Under the pieces are notes generated by a model that worked only from the letters and a program-made list of their open reading frames with translations, was not told where the DNA came from and made no database searches. A stretch of DNA of 64,000 nucleotides from Cryptomeria japonica (lineage: Eukaryota; Streptophyta; Pinopsida; Cupressales; Cupressaceae): the NCBI RefSeq assembly GCF_030272615.1, contig NC_081411.1, positions 214,121,654 through 214,185,653 on the forward strand, read 5' to 3'. Both the position numbers and the translations under genes were made by a program. Positions 44,301 through 55,300 of the stretch are shown piece after piece. Position 1 is the stretch's first letter, and each line of letters begins with the position of its first letter.

Positions 44301-46234
44301 GATGAAAAGACCAGAAGATGGGTTGATGAAATCGCTTCCTATAAACCCAACAAAGAAAGTAAAGAAATAAATGCAGAAGATTTTGAGGTCACCAAAGTAT
44401 ATCTCAGAAACATGAGCAGGGACTCTGATAACCACCTTTTCAATGTGACGGCTAAGAAGATGCTCACCAAGTCAGAAAAAGACAAACAAGAGAAAAGGGA
44501 ACTTAAATGGCATATCAAGATTCTAGCTCAATTCATTGATAGCCTAGGCTGTTTTAGAGCACTTCCCATATCACAGGCTTCAAGAAGTTTTGATCCCACT
44601 TCACCAGAGAATAAGAAACTGATGAATCAAGTTCAGTGAGCCAAGAGAATCGCAGAGGCCATAGAGAAATGGATTGAAGGAGAGATCAGAGATGGCGAAA
44701 AATATATTACAGATTCCAGGAAGCTATGCGATGAAATGCAAAATCTCACTGCGGATATCCAGAATCAGATCGTGCCATGGGAAAATGAAGAACATAAATG
44801 GGAAAATGTATTACCCATGTTCACCAAGATAGAAAAATATGGAGCCATGAAGTTTTTAGTAGACAATTCAATTAAATTGGTAACTGATGAGTGCCAGCTC
44901 TTCGTATTGAATAAAACTATAGCATGGCGGGTAATTACATCCAAGTCTGTGATCTCTGATGCCAAGGCCTCTGTTTACGAGCTTCAGGAACTTCAGTGTA
45001 TCTTGGTCAATGACAATAAAGTGGTTAACCCAGACCATGATTGGAAACTAGGACTTTGTGGGCTGAATACACAGGATGTGGAAAAGGCGTTTAAGTTGCA
45101 CATGGAGAAAGTTAAGGCCAAAGGCAACTTTACTTTTAAAGATATAACACACATCACCCGAATTGAGTCCATGACGTTCATTGGTAATGATCAGTTACCT
45201 AAGAATGTCGAGAAAATGGTAAAAACACAGATGGGAAAAGGAAGCCACAAAAGTGAAGATCAATGCCATGAAGAATCCGAGGCAGTCTATAATTCAGGAT
45301 CTTGCAACCATGCACGACGCTTGGAAAAGTGGAGGAGGAGATGAAGTTGGAGATGAGGCATAATATGATGCTTATGCTTTCTTTTTATTTTTATATGCTT
45401 TTCAAAACTTTGCAATGACTTCAGGACATCTATCCCCTAAATACTCTGTTGGTTTTATAACTGTTTCAGAGGAGGTCGGGTTTTTAGGGAGACCTCCTCT
45501 GTTCTTAAAAAGGCTACTATAAGTTAGATGAAATAGATTTAGAAGGGGTTAGAACAGTTAAAACAGGAGAATTAGAAATTAGAAAATTTTGGTTTTGTCT
45601 GAAAGAAGTGATTAGTTTTTCCAGAATCTGAAATTGGAAGGAACTTTTGTGTGTATCTTGATGTCTTTGTGCATGGAATATACATATAAAGGTCGTATGC
45701 ATTTTGGGGTTTAGAATCTTTGAGTTTTAATCCATGGAGTAATGTTTCTTTGCAAATATTAATCCAATCAAATTGTCTGTGATTATTTTTCTGATGAAGA
45801 ATGCTATTATTAATCTGGAGCTTCTTTTTGTGTTGTTTAGAAATATATTTAGTTGAAAAGAGACTTTGTTTCCCTTGTTTATTTTTATGAAGTGCTGAAA
45901 TCAGCGTTGTTGAACTTTGATTCGATTCCTTCTAATTTTCGTGGTGAAGCATCTTGAAGAAAATCCTCTTCTAAAATATTTGCAAATTGTTGGCCTCTCA
46001 TCTAAGAATGAAGTAGGCAGCCTTACATGCTTTCAGGTTAAAAGCATATCAATTGTATTTAGTTAGATTATTCCCTTAATAACTAATGAAGGGAGCTGTA
46101 CCTATCTAAAATTCAGAGGGAAGTGATGCATGCCACACTTACCCAACTGTTTAGTTGAACTTTTGTTTTTCAAGGAGGGTAACAGAGCTTTGAATTAATT
46201 CAATTAAAAGAAAGACAAAATTTGTTCACTAACA
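41315..46234 (+). repeat. 3' LTR of the Gypsy element (4,920 bp)
   Basis: Collinear with the 5' LTR, including the GTTCA cluster, TATAAG near 42074 and the long reading frame. Ends CTAACA, followed by the right target duplication GAAAG (46235-46239). Confidence 0.92.
42278..45344 (+). pseudogene. LTR-encoded protein of unknown function, 3' LTR copy
   Basis: Second copy of the protein in the 5' LTR, with its own lesions: an early TAG (42533), single-base deletions near 43070 and 43490, TAG near 43983 (CAG in the other LTR), TGA near 44196 and 44637 (CGA in the other LTR), and a late +1 shift near 45220. It lacks some residues after LPKYPN. Sites that are stops in the 5' LTR mostly read CAG here. 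Because LTRs are identical at insertion, the pair together shows what the frame looked like then. Confidence 0.72.
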
Positions 46235-46239
46235 GAAAG

Positions 46240-46513
46240 ATCAAGGGTTTCTTGTTGCAACAATGAGGGTTTTGAAAGAAATTCATAACAACAGATCATG
46301 TTGGTGATTGGTTTACTTTTTCTAAAAATTTTTAACCCATGTTGGATAATAAAAATATTGGAGGGCTAGTTTCTCTATGGATGTAGCCCATATTGGGTGA
46401 AAAACATAATTTGTGTATTGTTGTGTATGCTTCTCTTATTTTTATTTCTACACTTTTAAATTTGCACTATAAAATTGTTGGTTTCTTATTTCTTCACCTA
46501 TCAATTCCTAACA
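46240..46513 (+). repeat. Copia LTR, right piece
   Basis: Continuation of the LTR begun at 30258; ends CACCTATCAATTCCTAACA. The LTR end at 21595-21669 belongs to the same family. Confidence 0.75.
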
Positions 46514-47110
46514 ATTGGTATAGGATCCTTTTGAATTCAACCATTTGATAGGGGTTTGTAGATTTGAGTGAGAGAAATAGCTAAAGAAGGACAATTCAAG
46601 GTAAAAAAAATTTAATGGCCAAAATTATCAATTATGGAAAATATAGATGAAAGATTACTTGTATTAGAAGGAAAATTCAAGGTCAAAAAATTTAATGGCC
46701 AAAATTATCAATTGTGGAAAATGCAGATGGAATATTGCCTATATCAAAAGGATTTTTGGTAGCCATTACAAGGAAAAGAAAAGAAATCAATCATAATGTC
46801 AAATGACGAATGGGATATTTTGTATAGAAAGGCTTTGGGAACCATTTTATTGTGCCTAGCACTATCTGTAACATTTAATATATCCGAGGAAGAACTAATG
46901 GTTGATTTGATGACAACACTAAATAAATTATATGTAAAACTCATAGCTTTAAATATGGTATTTTAAATGAAAAGGTCATTTAATATGAAAATGGTAGAAG
47001 TTGGTTTCATAATAGATTTTATAAATGAATTTAATATAGTTACCAATCAATTATCTTTTGTAAATGTAATTTTTGATGAAGATGTGAGGGCTATCTTAGT
47101 TAAATATAAT
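46514..47110 (+). pseudogene. Copia primer site and Gag relic
   Basis: ATTGGTATAGGA is a mutated iMet primer site. Gag reads KFNGQNYQLWKMQMEYCLYQ, DEWDILYRKALGTILLCLAL, FNISEEELMVDLMTTLNKLY and VTNQLSFVNVIFDEDVRAIL with shifts; its first 60 bp are duplicated in tandem (about 46580-46720). Same family as 21595-22182, and it ends at the same kind of junction with BAHD 3' sequence. Confidence 0.85.
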
Positions 47111-47184
47111 TGAATTGGATTCCAATCGCATCCTACTTCCAATCACAGAAGATTTCTTAAATTTAGCTTTGCAATATCATAGAA
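47111..47184 (+). pseudogene. BAHD C-terminal fragment fused to Copia gag (copy 2)
   Basis: About 74 bp, roughly 86% identical by eye to the BAHD pseudogene 3' end (complement of 14633-14706). The peptide NRILLPITEDFLNLA corresponds to NRILLQITQDFLHLA. The same gag-BAHD-repeat order is seen at 22183, so the chimera was made once and then copied. Confidence 0.78.
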
Positions 47185-47590
47185 AATTTATCTACATTAA
47201 GGGTTCCTTTAGATCTAGTATGAAAAGGCATGGAGAACCTCATGAAATCTACTACAAACATAGCTTGAATATGGAGTGTGAACACAAATCTATTAAATCT
47301 TAATGACCAAATTAATTAAGGCTTCCACTTTTGATTCATTTCTTCCTCAATAGATCCATTCCCTTTTATTTTTAATATGCCTTTTGGGAATGGACACATT
47401 TGATAATGTGGTTGTTGGGCATTGTAGATGCATTAATGGTCTATTCCCTACCACCAAAAAAATTCTTATAAATAAGCCCCAAAATGATGAAAATTTATTC
47501 CTTGGTGGTAAAGTACCTTGTATGAAGGTTTTAAAACTTTTATGACTCATTAAATACATTATAGGTCATCCCAAAGTTAGTTGTGTGCTC
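47185..47590. repeat. Partial third copy of the 1.4-kb repeat
   Basis: Matches the first 400 bp of the repeats at 20190 and 22258 (for example GGCATGGAGAACCTCATGAA and CATTGTAGATGCATTAATGG), then diverges. Confidence 0.7.
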
Positions 47591-47714
47591 ATGGATAAAA
47601 ATTTAATCAAATAGGCCATAAATGAAGCAAATATTAATGGCATTTAAGTTAATAATAATATCTACTTCACTCTGATTCCTCTCAACATAGGTAAACTTGA
47701 ACACAAAATTGAGA

Positions 47715-47765
47715 ACCATAGACAAGGTATGTGAATTGTTCAACAACATGCCTCAAGAAATGATT
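47715..47765 (+). pseudogene. PPR scrap
   Basis: GACAAGGTATGTGAATTGTT reads DKVCELF followed by NNMPQE, and matches the PPR pseudogene at 2160-2200 (DKAHDLF, DRMPQR). Too short for more. Confidence 0.45.
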
Positions 47766-48486
47766 TTACAACAAAATATTTCAAACTAGGTTTGATGGAA
47801 AGGTATTAGAAACTATATGGCCTTATTTATTATAGACACGGGATATTTGGTCTTCTTATGCTCAAATACGAGCTTGGGAAGAGGGTTAGGGAAACAAGTA
47901 TAATTAAAAGGGGATTATGGTTATGGTTGAGAAACAATATTTAAGTTAAAATATGTACAATAGGTTATGTACTATCATTTTTTGTTTATATAACCTAATG
48001 TTAAGGTCTAGGAACCATAAAAAATAGAAACAAAAAAATTCTCAAAGAGAGACACCATTAGGCTATAAGCAACCAAGACCAAGCCAAAACAATCACACTG
48101 CAACTTGTAATACAAGGCAAGAAAAAAAGACAAAAAAGGGTCACAAAGGCATGAAAAAAACAAAATAATAGTGGAACAAGAAAAAAAGGAATTTTATGCA
48201 CAAGAAAATAAGACCCAACTAGCAATACCCAACAACACATTCACCACAATAAGAGGCACACAAAATAGAGGCAACTTGGCCAAACTAGCACAAACTAGAT
48301 CAAGTGTCCAAGGAATTGGCTCAATACTTTGAACGTGTACCCAAATCATGAGGATGCACTTTGATGTCATCATGTAAAAGATAAATTACCTCATATAAGA
48401 GATCCCTATGCCACCACAAGGAGCTTACAATCATCCTAGATTATACATTTACCCAAAACTTAGTGACACAACCAACTAATTTTCTC
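47766..48486. other. AT-rich spacer
   Basis: No gene or repeat structure recognised. Confidence 0.5.
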
Positions 48487-49870
48487 TCATCTATGCCGGT
48501 ATGAAAAAAATCTGATCTCATTAAAATCTCTAGTCAAAGTCTTTGAAACTTCAAAAATCACTCCCAACTTCCAATTTGAGACTTTTGAAACTTCAAAAAT
48601 CACACCGAACCTCCAATTTGACACTCCCTTTCCTCTCATGGCTTCTTTAATTAGCTTCAAATCTTCCTCAATTTTCAACTTCCTCCATCCTTTATTCTTA
48701 GTGAAATATAGGGCACACAACATAGCCTTAGTTTTGGCCAAATTATTTGATTCTATAGTAGAATCAAAAGAGAAAATACTTAAAGGTTTCCTACCTTTAT
48801 CCTTGAAAACTCCACCCCCTCCTAATTTCCCTATATTATTCTTAACCACACCATCAAAATTAAGATTAATTCACTCACCTTATAGACAAGATCAAAAAAC
48901 ATGCCTCTTCTTCTCAACCTCGTCTTTCTTTTCCCACCCATCTATATCTAGGCTAGACATTAGCCTCACTCCCTTCTTTTGTAGCTATGAACCAATTCCT
49001 ATCATCAATGGAGCCATAAATTCCAAACAATCATTAATGGAGCAACCCTCTGACTAAATTAGAGACTCGAACTCCTAATTGTAAGGTTCCAGTAATTCAA
49101 TGATTTGAATTTTTTTTTAACATTACCCAATCCAACTTTCATCTATATAGGAAGCAGTTCCAAATATTCATAGAAAATTTACAATGTAAACAAAAATGAC
49201 TGTCACATTTCACCCCTTTGTTGTAAACAAAACATCTTGAAGGACTAACCCTTTCCATCAATTAAAGCTTGTCCCTAGTGAGACTTCTATGTTTCCATAC
49301 AATCCATAAGAAAGCATTAGATTTTGAAGCACCTTAGCTATTCCAAATTCTCTTTGAAACTTTAATTTTAATACCAACACTTAAGAAAGTGTTATAAGAA
49401 TTGCTCCCCACTACTCTTTCATTGCCTTGGCTACCCAAAAATAGTCATTTTTTCCTTTTAGGAATGAAATTGGCCACCTATATAATTTTATTTATAGCAT
49501 ATATCTAAAGTCTCTTTTAACCTTTCTTTTAGGGCCACCAACACTTTTTACTTTTTTTGCTGAAATATTCTTATAATATAATTTCTTACCTGGTCCCCCT
49601 TAGGCTCTTCAAAAGGAATTTTTAAGGTTTGAAGATCTAAGAGATGAAAAAATTGCTAGTTCTTGAGGATGGTCTCCTCTAACTAGAAGCTATGATATAA
49701 ATTACTCTTTACCCCATCTCTTAGCCTCACTTCAAATTTGGGATAAATATCTTCACACATGTTTTAATGAAATGTCAAACATAAAAACTCCCTAAAATAT
49801 TACTTGTGAATAAATTGTCCTTATAATTTTATAAATATTTTGTTTTTTAAATTTTATTCCATTGTTTATG
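48487..49870 (-). pseudogene. LINE retrotransposon 3' half (zinc-binding region and RNase H)
   Basis: On the minus strand, around 49360-49130, mixed frames give SKSNAFLWIVWKHRSLTRDK and SPSRCFVYNKGVKCDSHFC, the zf-RVT zinc-binding region that follows the RT of plant L1-type LINEs. Further on (49010-48487) comes a plant RVT_3-type RNase H: KGWRKLKIEEDLKLIKEAM and SNWRFGVIFEVSK. The latter phrase is duplicated in tandem (42-bp unit near 48545-48625). Many stops; the RT core is absent. Confidence 0.7.
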
Positions 49871-50016
49871 ATTCTCCTCATAAATATGCCACACCAATAT
49901 AGCCCTGTGCAGACAGTTTCATTTGATAATGGACTCACTACATCAAATGTGGGAACTTTGAACTTGGATTGAGTAATGAAAGCTAATTATTGTTGTTAGG
50001 ATGTAATGGTTTGGGA

Positions 50017-50700
50017 TTAGTTATTTATGGTTGCTTTGATGGATGGATTGAAATTGGACATGGTGGATTGTGATGGAGGAGCAACATTGTTATATGTAGG
50101 TGAAGGTTGAGAATAAGGAGGCAAAATATTGTGGTATGTGGGTATGGGAGATGATTGGGATACAAATAGAAGACTCACAGAAGGAGGTATGTAATAATAT
50201 TGATTAACGAGATTTCCCCTATGAGTAATATTTTTTGTGGAAGTATCCATAATAGAATATCTAAATGTTGGCACTCTAGCCAAGGATGCGGGCATAGGAA
50301 TTGAATGATCGACTTGACTAGTGGGTTGAGAGTAACCAAGGACTTTGGTATAACTTTTAATTAGCATGATATTAGTGTTAGCAATATGAGCAAGGTCGTA
50401 CAACAAATCAACACCAATTTTATCACTTTACACCATTCATTTTAATCCTCAAAGCAAAGGTATTGCCTCACTTTATAGGTATTGTTGACTCATCTATTAT
50501 TTACGATTCTCAATTTCATTATCAATCTTCTCCAATTTGTAAGTAGGGACCCTAGGTAGTGATTCATCCACATCATAAAAATTATGAAGAGAATGGGGAT
50601 AAATGATGTCATTCATTAGATTAGAGGAAGCACCAACATTCTCATGGAACAAGTGATCTAATTAAGGCTCTATATCCTTAGTGGTTAAACCTTGGGAAGC
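50017..50700 (-). pseudogene. Unrecognised Pro/Ser-rich ORF
   Basis: A 129-codon open frame (50406-50017) rich in Pro, Ser, Tyr and Asn (PPYSQPSPTYNNVAPPSQS), ending in TAA. Related frames with stops extend upstream to about 50700 (LDHLFHENVGASSNLMNDII). The composition resembles a disordered Gag or transcription-factor tail, but no domain is recognised. Confidence 0.3.
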
Positions 50701-51688
50701 CTTAAGTCTAAAAATTATTCTCACATAAATATTATATATAGGATTAATGGTAACAAAACTAATGCACAAAGGAGAAACTTTTTAATGCAAAAATTGAAAA
50801 TTGTGATGAAGCAATACAATTTGTTGTAACAATGATCAATTAACCAATTAAATAAGAAATTTGAATTGTGATTTTGAATAATAAATTACTTTTAATAATA
50901 ACATAACATGTCATAATAATCAGATATGAAAATGTACTTGAAAAAATATGCAACCCACAAGTTAATTTTAGAATAATAATTTAGGGTTTTTGTAAATTTA
51001 ACCTCTAAATTTATGTTCAATTCAATTGAAAATAACAATTATGGTGAAATGGTGGGGCTTCTTGCCTATAGTTCCTACAATCTAAGTTCAAACCCCATAG
51101 GTTCATCTCTCCCATGTTAACAATGGAGCATGCTTTACCTTGGGGAGAACCTTGGAGAAATAGCGAGGCTTATTGCCTGTAGTGCTTACATCATTGGTTC
51201 AAACCATAAAGTTTAAAAAAATAGAATCAATAACAAATATGAAATTCTATGATTGAGTCTTTCTAATTGGGGATGGAGGATGAGAAATGAGTGAGTGGGA
51301 TGATGCAGGAGTGTTAGGGTTTCGGTGGCTGATGACTTGGGTGAAGATGAGGATAATGACAATGTAGATGGTGTGGGAATAGGTCTCTCTCTTTGGCCTA
51401 GGCTCGTGTGTCTATCTCTCATGCAATTTGTGGTATGATGAGTGCTTGGGTTGAGAGCAAAGGGATGGGCAGAATCTATGGGGAGATCAAGGGCCATGTT
51501 GGCAGTGGTATGGGTTTGGTGGCTTCAGTGTGCCTCGGGGAGGACAGTTTTGAACCTTATCTCCCCTCTTTACACTGTCCTTGGCTTCTCTTGGTTAGGG
51601 TTTGGCACTAAGATTTCATTGTAGGTTCTGACTGACAGTTTCACTGGGTGGGTCTGGCCTTGCTTCTATTGGATGTATCCTTTTTGAG
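50701..51688. other. Spacer with a diverged internal duplication
   Basis: Two related segments (about 51045-51100 and 51160-51205, GGGCTTCTTGCCTATAGT versus AGGCTTATTGCCTGTAGT) lie about 115 bp apart. Otherwise nothing recognised. Confidence 0.4.
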
Positions 51689-51910
51689 GTGTTTTTCTAT
51701 CCTAGGTCGTGGTTGTTTGTGGGTGAGTTTGATGATTGTGTTCTACGCAGTTTTTGGCTCTTCATCGACTCTAAGATAGTTCTAGGGTTTGTTTTCTTTC
51801 TTAGCTGCTCTCTCTACTTTATTTCTCATGGATTGTTTTATGAGGTATCTATTGAGGTGGATTTGTGTCTTTCTTATCCTCCCTTGATAAGATGCAAGTA
51901 TAAGTTTTGG

Positions 51911-52459
51911 ATGGCTTCTCTCCTTCGTCGATCTCTTAGGTCTTTTTCTATCATGGTTCTGGGATCAATGTTAAAACCCAAAGCTTTGGGTTTAGGGAGC
52001 CTACTAAAACATCATGGGGTGGATTTTTTTGGCCTTGAGATCTTTATGATAACCCATGTTTTCTTGTTCCAATTGAAGGTTAAGGGATCCTTTTCAAACC
52101 CCCTTTTTTGTATGTTTTCGGGATCTAATCTTCCATGTTCTTGTTTGGTTAATCTGGATTCCCTTTTTGAAGATGACATCACTATCCTTATCTTTCTTGG
52201 ATCCATGGCTTGGTTTATTTTGATTTCTTATTTGCATCTTGGGGTTTCTCTGGTTGTTCCTATTGAGGTGGTCCTCTCTTCTATGGAGGTGGCTAGAGGA
52301 GACCTGTCTCCTATTGAGGTGGAGTCAGATGTTGCTAGTTATGCGTGGAGGCTTAATATTATCATGGGTGTTTATGCTGAAGGTTTTGGGTGTCTTGCTA
52401 AAACTCCATTAGGTTATGGGAGCCTCTTAAAACCCACTCTCATGGTTGAGGAAGCTTGA
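51911..52459 (+). other. Unrecognised ORF
   Basis: 182 codons from the ATG at 51911; the frame is open back to about 51689 without ATG. The product would be Leu/Phe/Gly-rich (LGLGSLLKHHGVDFFGLEIF, SLVVPIEVVLSSMEVARGDL). The DNA repeats GGGAGCCTnnTAAAAC at about 51996 and 52420, and TATTGAGGTGG-type words. It matches no family I know. It may be chance openness in a T/G-rich retroelement untranslated region. Confidence 0.25.
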
Positions 52460-53945
52460 ATAAGCCCTAGGTTTTTTGCCCTTGTTATGGACAGGTTGGA
52501 TGCTAGCAGTTTTTAAGGCCTGAGTTTGGCCAGATTTTGTTCTTGGTTAGGTTTAGGTTTTTCTTTTGGTGATTGAGAGATTCTATTACAAGTTAAGTAA
52601 GTCTAGGAAAACCCTTCTGTTTGGCTGAGGATGCTTGATAAACCCTCGTTCTCTATTTTTTCAAATGTACAAGTTGGTTTAGATCTACTATTTTTACTAG
52701 CCTGGTTTGTATTGGCTTACTTTTGTGGACTGGTTGGTGTTGGTTTGGTTTAGGCTACTATGTTTTTTTGCAGCTTCTAGTGCCACAATTTTTGTAATGT
52801 TTGATCCTTCAGGTTTGAGTGTGGCTATGTTGTTGTTTGTATTTGATGTATCTATCCGCAACATCCCTTTGTTGGTTCCAATCTGTGAAAAATCTGAGGG
52901 TTTTAGGTCCCTTCAAAACTTGTTGTACGTGGTATCTGGTCCCGTCAAAACCTACCCTGGTCCTCCAAATATTTTATCATCAAAAGCTTAGCTTGTTTGT
53001 TGTTTTCAAAACTACTTGATTCCCTAAGTATAGCTCTTGCACTTGTTTCATGCACAAACAAAGAGAGGGAAAGACATTCAAAATAAGGGTTTGCGTTAGG
53101 TCAAACCCTACTTTTATAATTAACCATGAAATTGAATTGATAAATATAATGAAACTATAATGAAATACTTTTCTTTAGAAGGAAAGGCTAAAAATGCTTG
53201 AAACAACAATTTATACCTTAATGAAGTTTTGTTTGACCTTCACAAATGTTTTAGGGTTTCATGTCGGATGTCTTCATGAAACATTGATCATGGATACAAT
53301 CTTTAGTACTTGAACTTGACTTCACTTCTACTCCAATGCTTGATGAATGATTGATTGCTTGGTCACTTCAATTTTCTAGAGTGTAATTGACATCTTGACT
53401 GTGGTTTGATAGGATTTCAAATGAGAGGAGTAGACCTCCTTCTATACTTGTCTACTTGAAAAACAAATTGAATTTTTGGAAGAGGCTGACATGGGATCCA
53501 AACTCTCGCTCATTTGTGATGATCATTGTGAGGCCCCATTTTAGGACCTGATTAAGAGGACTAGGGCATGGTATGCCCAAGTCCTCATTTAGGACCAAGG
53601 CGTGGGCCTTCCTAGTCCTAATTTAGGACCAGGGCATACCATGCCTTGGTCCTAAAAATTTGGACTCCAAAATGTTGGGAGAACTAAGTAGATGATGAAA
53701 ATGCAAGTTTGAAATGGTGTATGAGTAGATCCAACATTGCAATTAGGCATTAGAAGCCGAAATGCCAAAGTGAGGCCTAGGTGGGGACACAATTGTAATT
53801 GAATATAATTTAGGATGCTATATATTTATTTTAATCCACATCATTAATGTAATGTTTATTATTTATTTTAATTAATAGTTTTAAATGATTATCTATTAAA
53901 AAAATACTAGACAAGCAACATTCATTGTCAAATTTAGTCACTATT
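52460..53945. other. Noncoding repeat-like DNA with a palindrome cluster
   Basis: No coding domain. At 53545-53655 a cluster of GGGCATGGTATGCCC and AGGACCAnGGC...GGTCCT inverted repeats forms potential hairpins of up to 13 bp. Comparable GACCAGGGCACCACGCC units occur at 28410-28475 in the microsatellite insertion. Confidence 0.5.
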
Positions 53946-54541
53946 TGTTGGGATTAAGGTGTCTCAACCTTAGAGTCGAAACATGTTTATTTTATTATAT
54001 ATTTTATTTTCACCCACTTTGGAAGTCCTAAAATTAGGAGACTAGATTCATGGGTTGCTATGTTGAGACTATGATAATTTCTTTTAATTACTATAATGGT
54101 TACTAGTTTAGTGGAAGAGTCATTGAGAGTAATTATTTGATGATTGATATTTATGGTGTTCTCTTTTGACAAGTGGTGTGAGGTAGGTGTTGCTTATGGT
54201 AAGGTGACTGTTATGGTTGAGTTATGCATTTTTTCATTGGAAGTTACAATGTAGAATGTGCCATTAGTTTAGCAAGTTGCTATTTTTGACTTCACATACC
54301 TCTTTAGTGTTGGAGTTGATTTTAGAAACCATGGGCACTTTTTTCTTGTATTGAGATTTATAAATATGTGGCTTCTTTTTGTATATTGTATGATGGGTTA
54401 GATATCTTTTAAGAAGCTTTTATGTATCTATATTCTCTAGAACTAGTTTGTATATAATCTTGAATAGAATTGGCTTTAGGCATTGTATTGTAACTATTGA
54501 TGTTTCTGATAATATCATTGAGTCTAGCTTTTGGAGTGTGT
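53946..54541 (+). repeat. Truncated Copia LTR abutting a BAHD pseudogene
   Basis: Starts TGTTGGGATTAAGGTGTC and matches, over almost 600 bp, the minus-strand LTR at 58737-59460. It stops at about 54541, where BAHD coding sequence begins, so the LTR's own end is missing. The two sequences are now joined directly. Confidence 0.75.
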
Positions 54542-55300
54542 GAGTATTTTTTCGGCTGCATTCTTCTGAAGAATGCCTCACATACATATTGTCAATTTTA
54601 GCAGAGTAAGCAGGGAAATCGCGAGGGCATAATATGGGGCGTGTATTGCTTCGATTCAGCGATACAGTTGAGTAATTTCGAGAAAGCTTTGCCCAACTTG
54701 TGAAAAAGATGTTCGCAGATTATGCATCTGCAACTCAGTGGTCGAATGTGCAGCCAACAATGATACCTCCACAGACAAACTCTGTCACCTGCAAATACCA
54801 AAAAACTATTAAGATTTTTACGAAGAAAGAAAAACAAGAAGAAATAAATATGTTATCTTTAGACCCTTTTACCTGAATATCAAAGGCAGGAATGCTATCT
54901 TCTTGAAAGCGCTTTGAAAGTAAAGGAACAAGCTTGCCATAAACAGATTCATCAGGATTGAAAAAATTCAGCTGAGAAAGAGCTACTGCAGCATAAGCTT
55001 GGGTTAGGCAAACTACCTTGTTATTGCAATGGACCTTTGGTAAGCCAATACTATCTGTAACTAATCTTCCTGCAAATACATAATAGGACACCAACACCTT
55101 TGAGAGGGAATTCTTGAGATGAGATGGTGCTGATCCAAAAGTCCTAGGAAAGGGATTTTTATAACAGAAGAAGACATGCACAGAAACTGGAGGAATAGTA
55201 AGATCGAGATTTGACAGAGGAAGGATGTGCTGCTGCATTGGAAGAGCAGGCACTATAATGACTTCTGTGTTAACAATATTCAACTCATAATCTCCAGTCT
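54542..55300 (-). pseudogene. BAHD acyltransferase pseudogene, 5' half
   Basis: Minus-strand copy related to 14644-16113. Exon 1 (about 55290-54873) reads LPMQQHILPLSNLDLTIPPV and CYKNPFPRTFGSAPSHLKNS without the frameshift of the other copy. The first codons are replaced (a TAG lies just upstream of TGDYELNIVNTEV), so no start remains. An 84-bp intron (54872-54789) is conserved in position. Exon 2 has VTEFVCGGIIVGCTFDH, then a TGA in place of the Arg of HRIAD, destroying HxxxD, then more stops. It is cut at 54541 by the Copia LTR, so the DFGWG half is absent. Confidence 0.88.

Larger units (their letters stand above)
30354..46234 (+). mobile_element. Ty3/Gypsy retrotransposon with 4.9-kb coding LTRs
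   Basis: A complete 15,881-bp insertion flanked by GAAAG on both sides (30349-30353 and 46235-46239). LTRs of 4,932 and 4,920 bp (TGTTACC...CTAACA) enclose 6,029 bp of gag-pol. The LTRs differ by roughly 4-8% in stretches compared by eye, so the insertion is old. Each LTR carries a long ORF. Domain order inside is Gag, protease, RNase H (archaeal-like), RT, degenerate RNase H, integrase. The primer site and second RNase H suggest the Tat/Ogre branch, but the domain order and coding LTRs are unusual for it. All ORFs are broken now. Confidence 0.92.

Noticed and set aside
30354-46234. Endogenous pararetrovirus
   Set aside because: An integrase with D-D-E, true LTRs and a target duplication identify a Gypsy retrotransposon; no movement protein or coat-protein motif of that virus family was seen.
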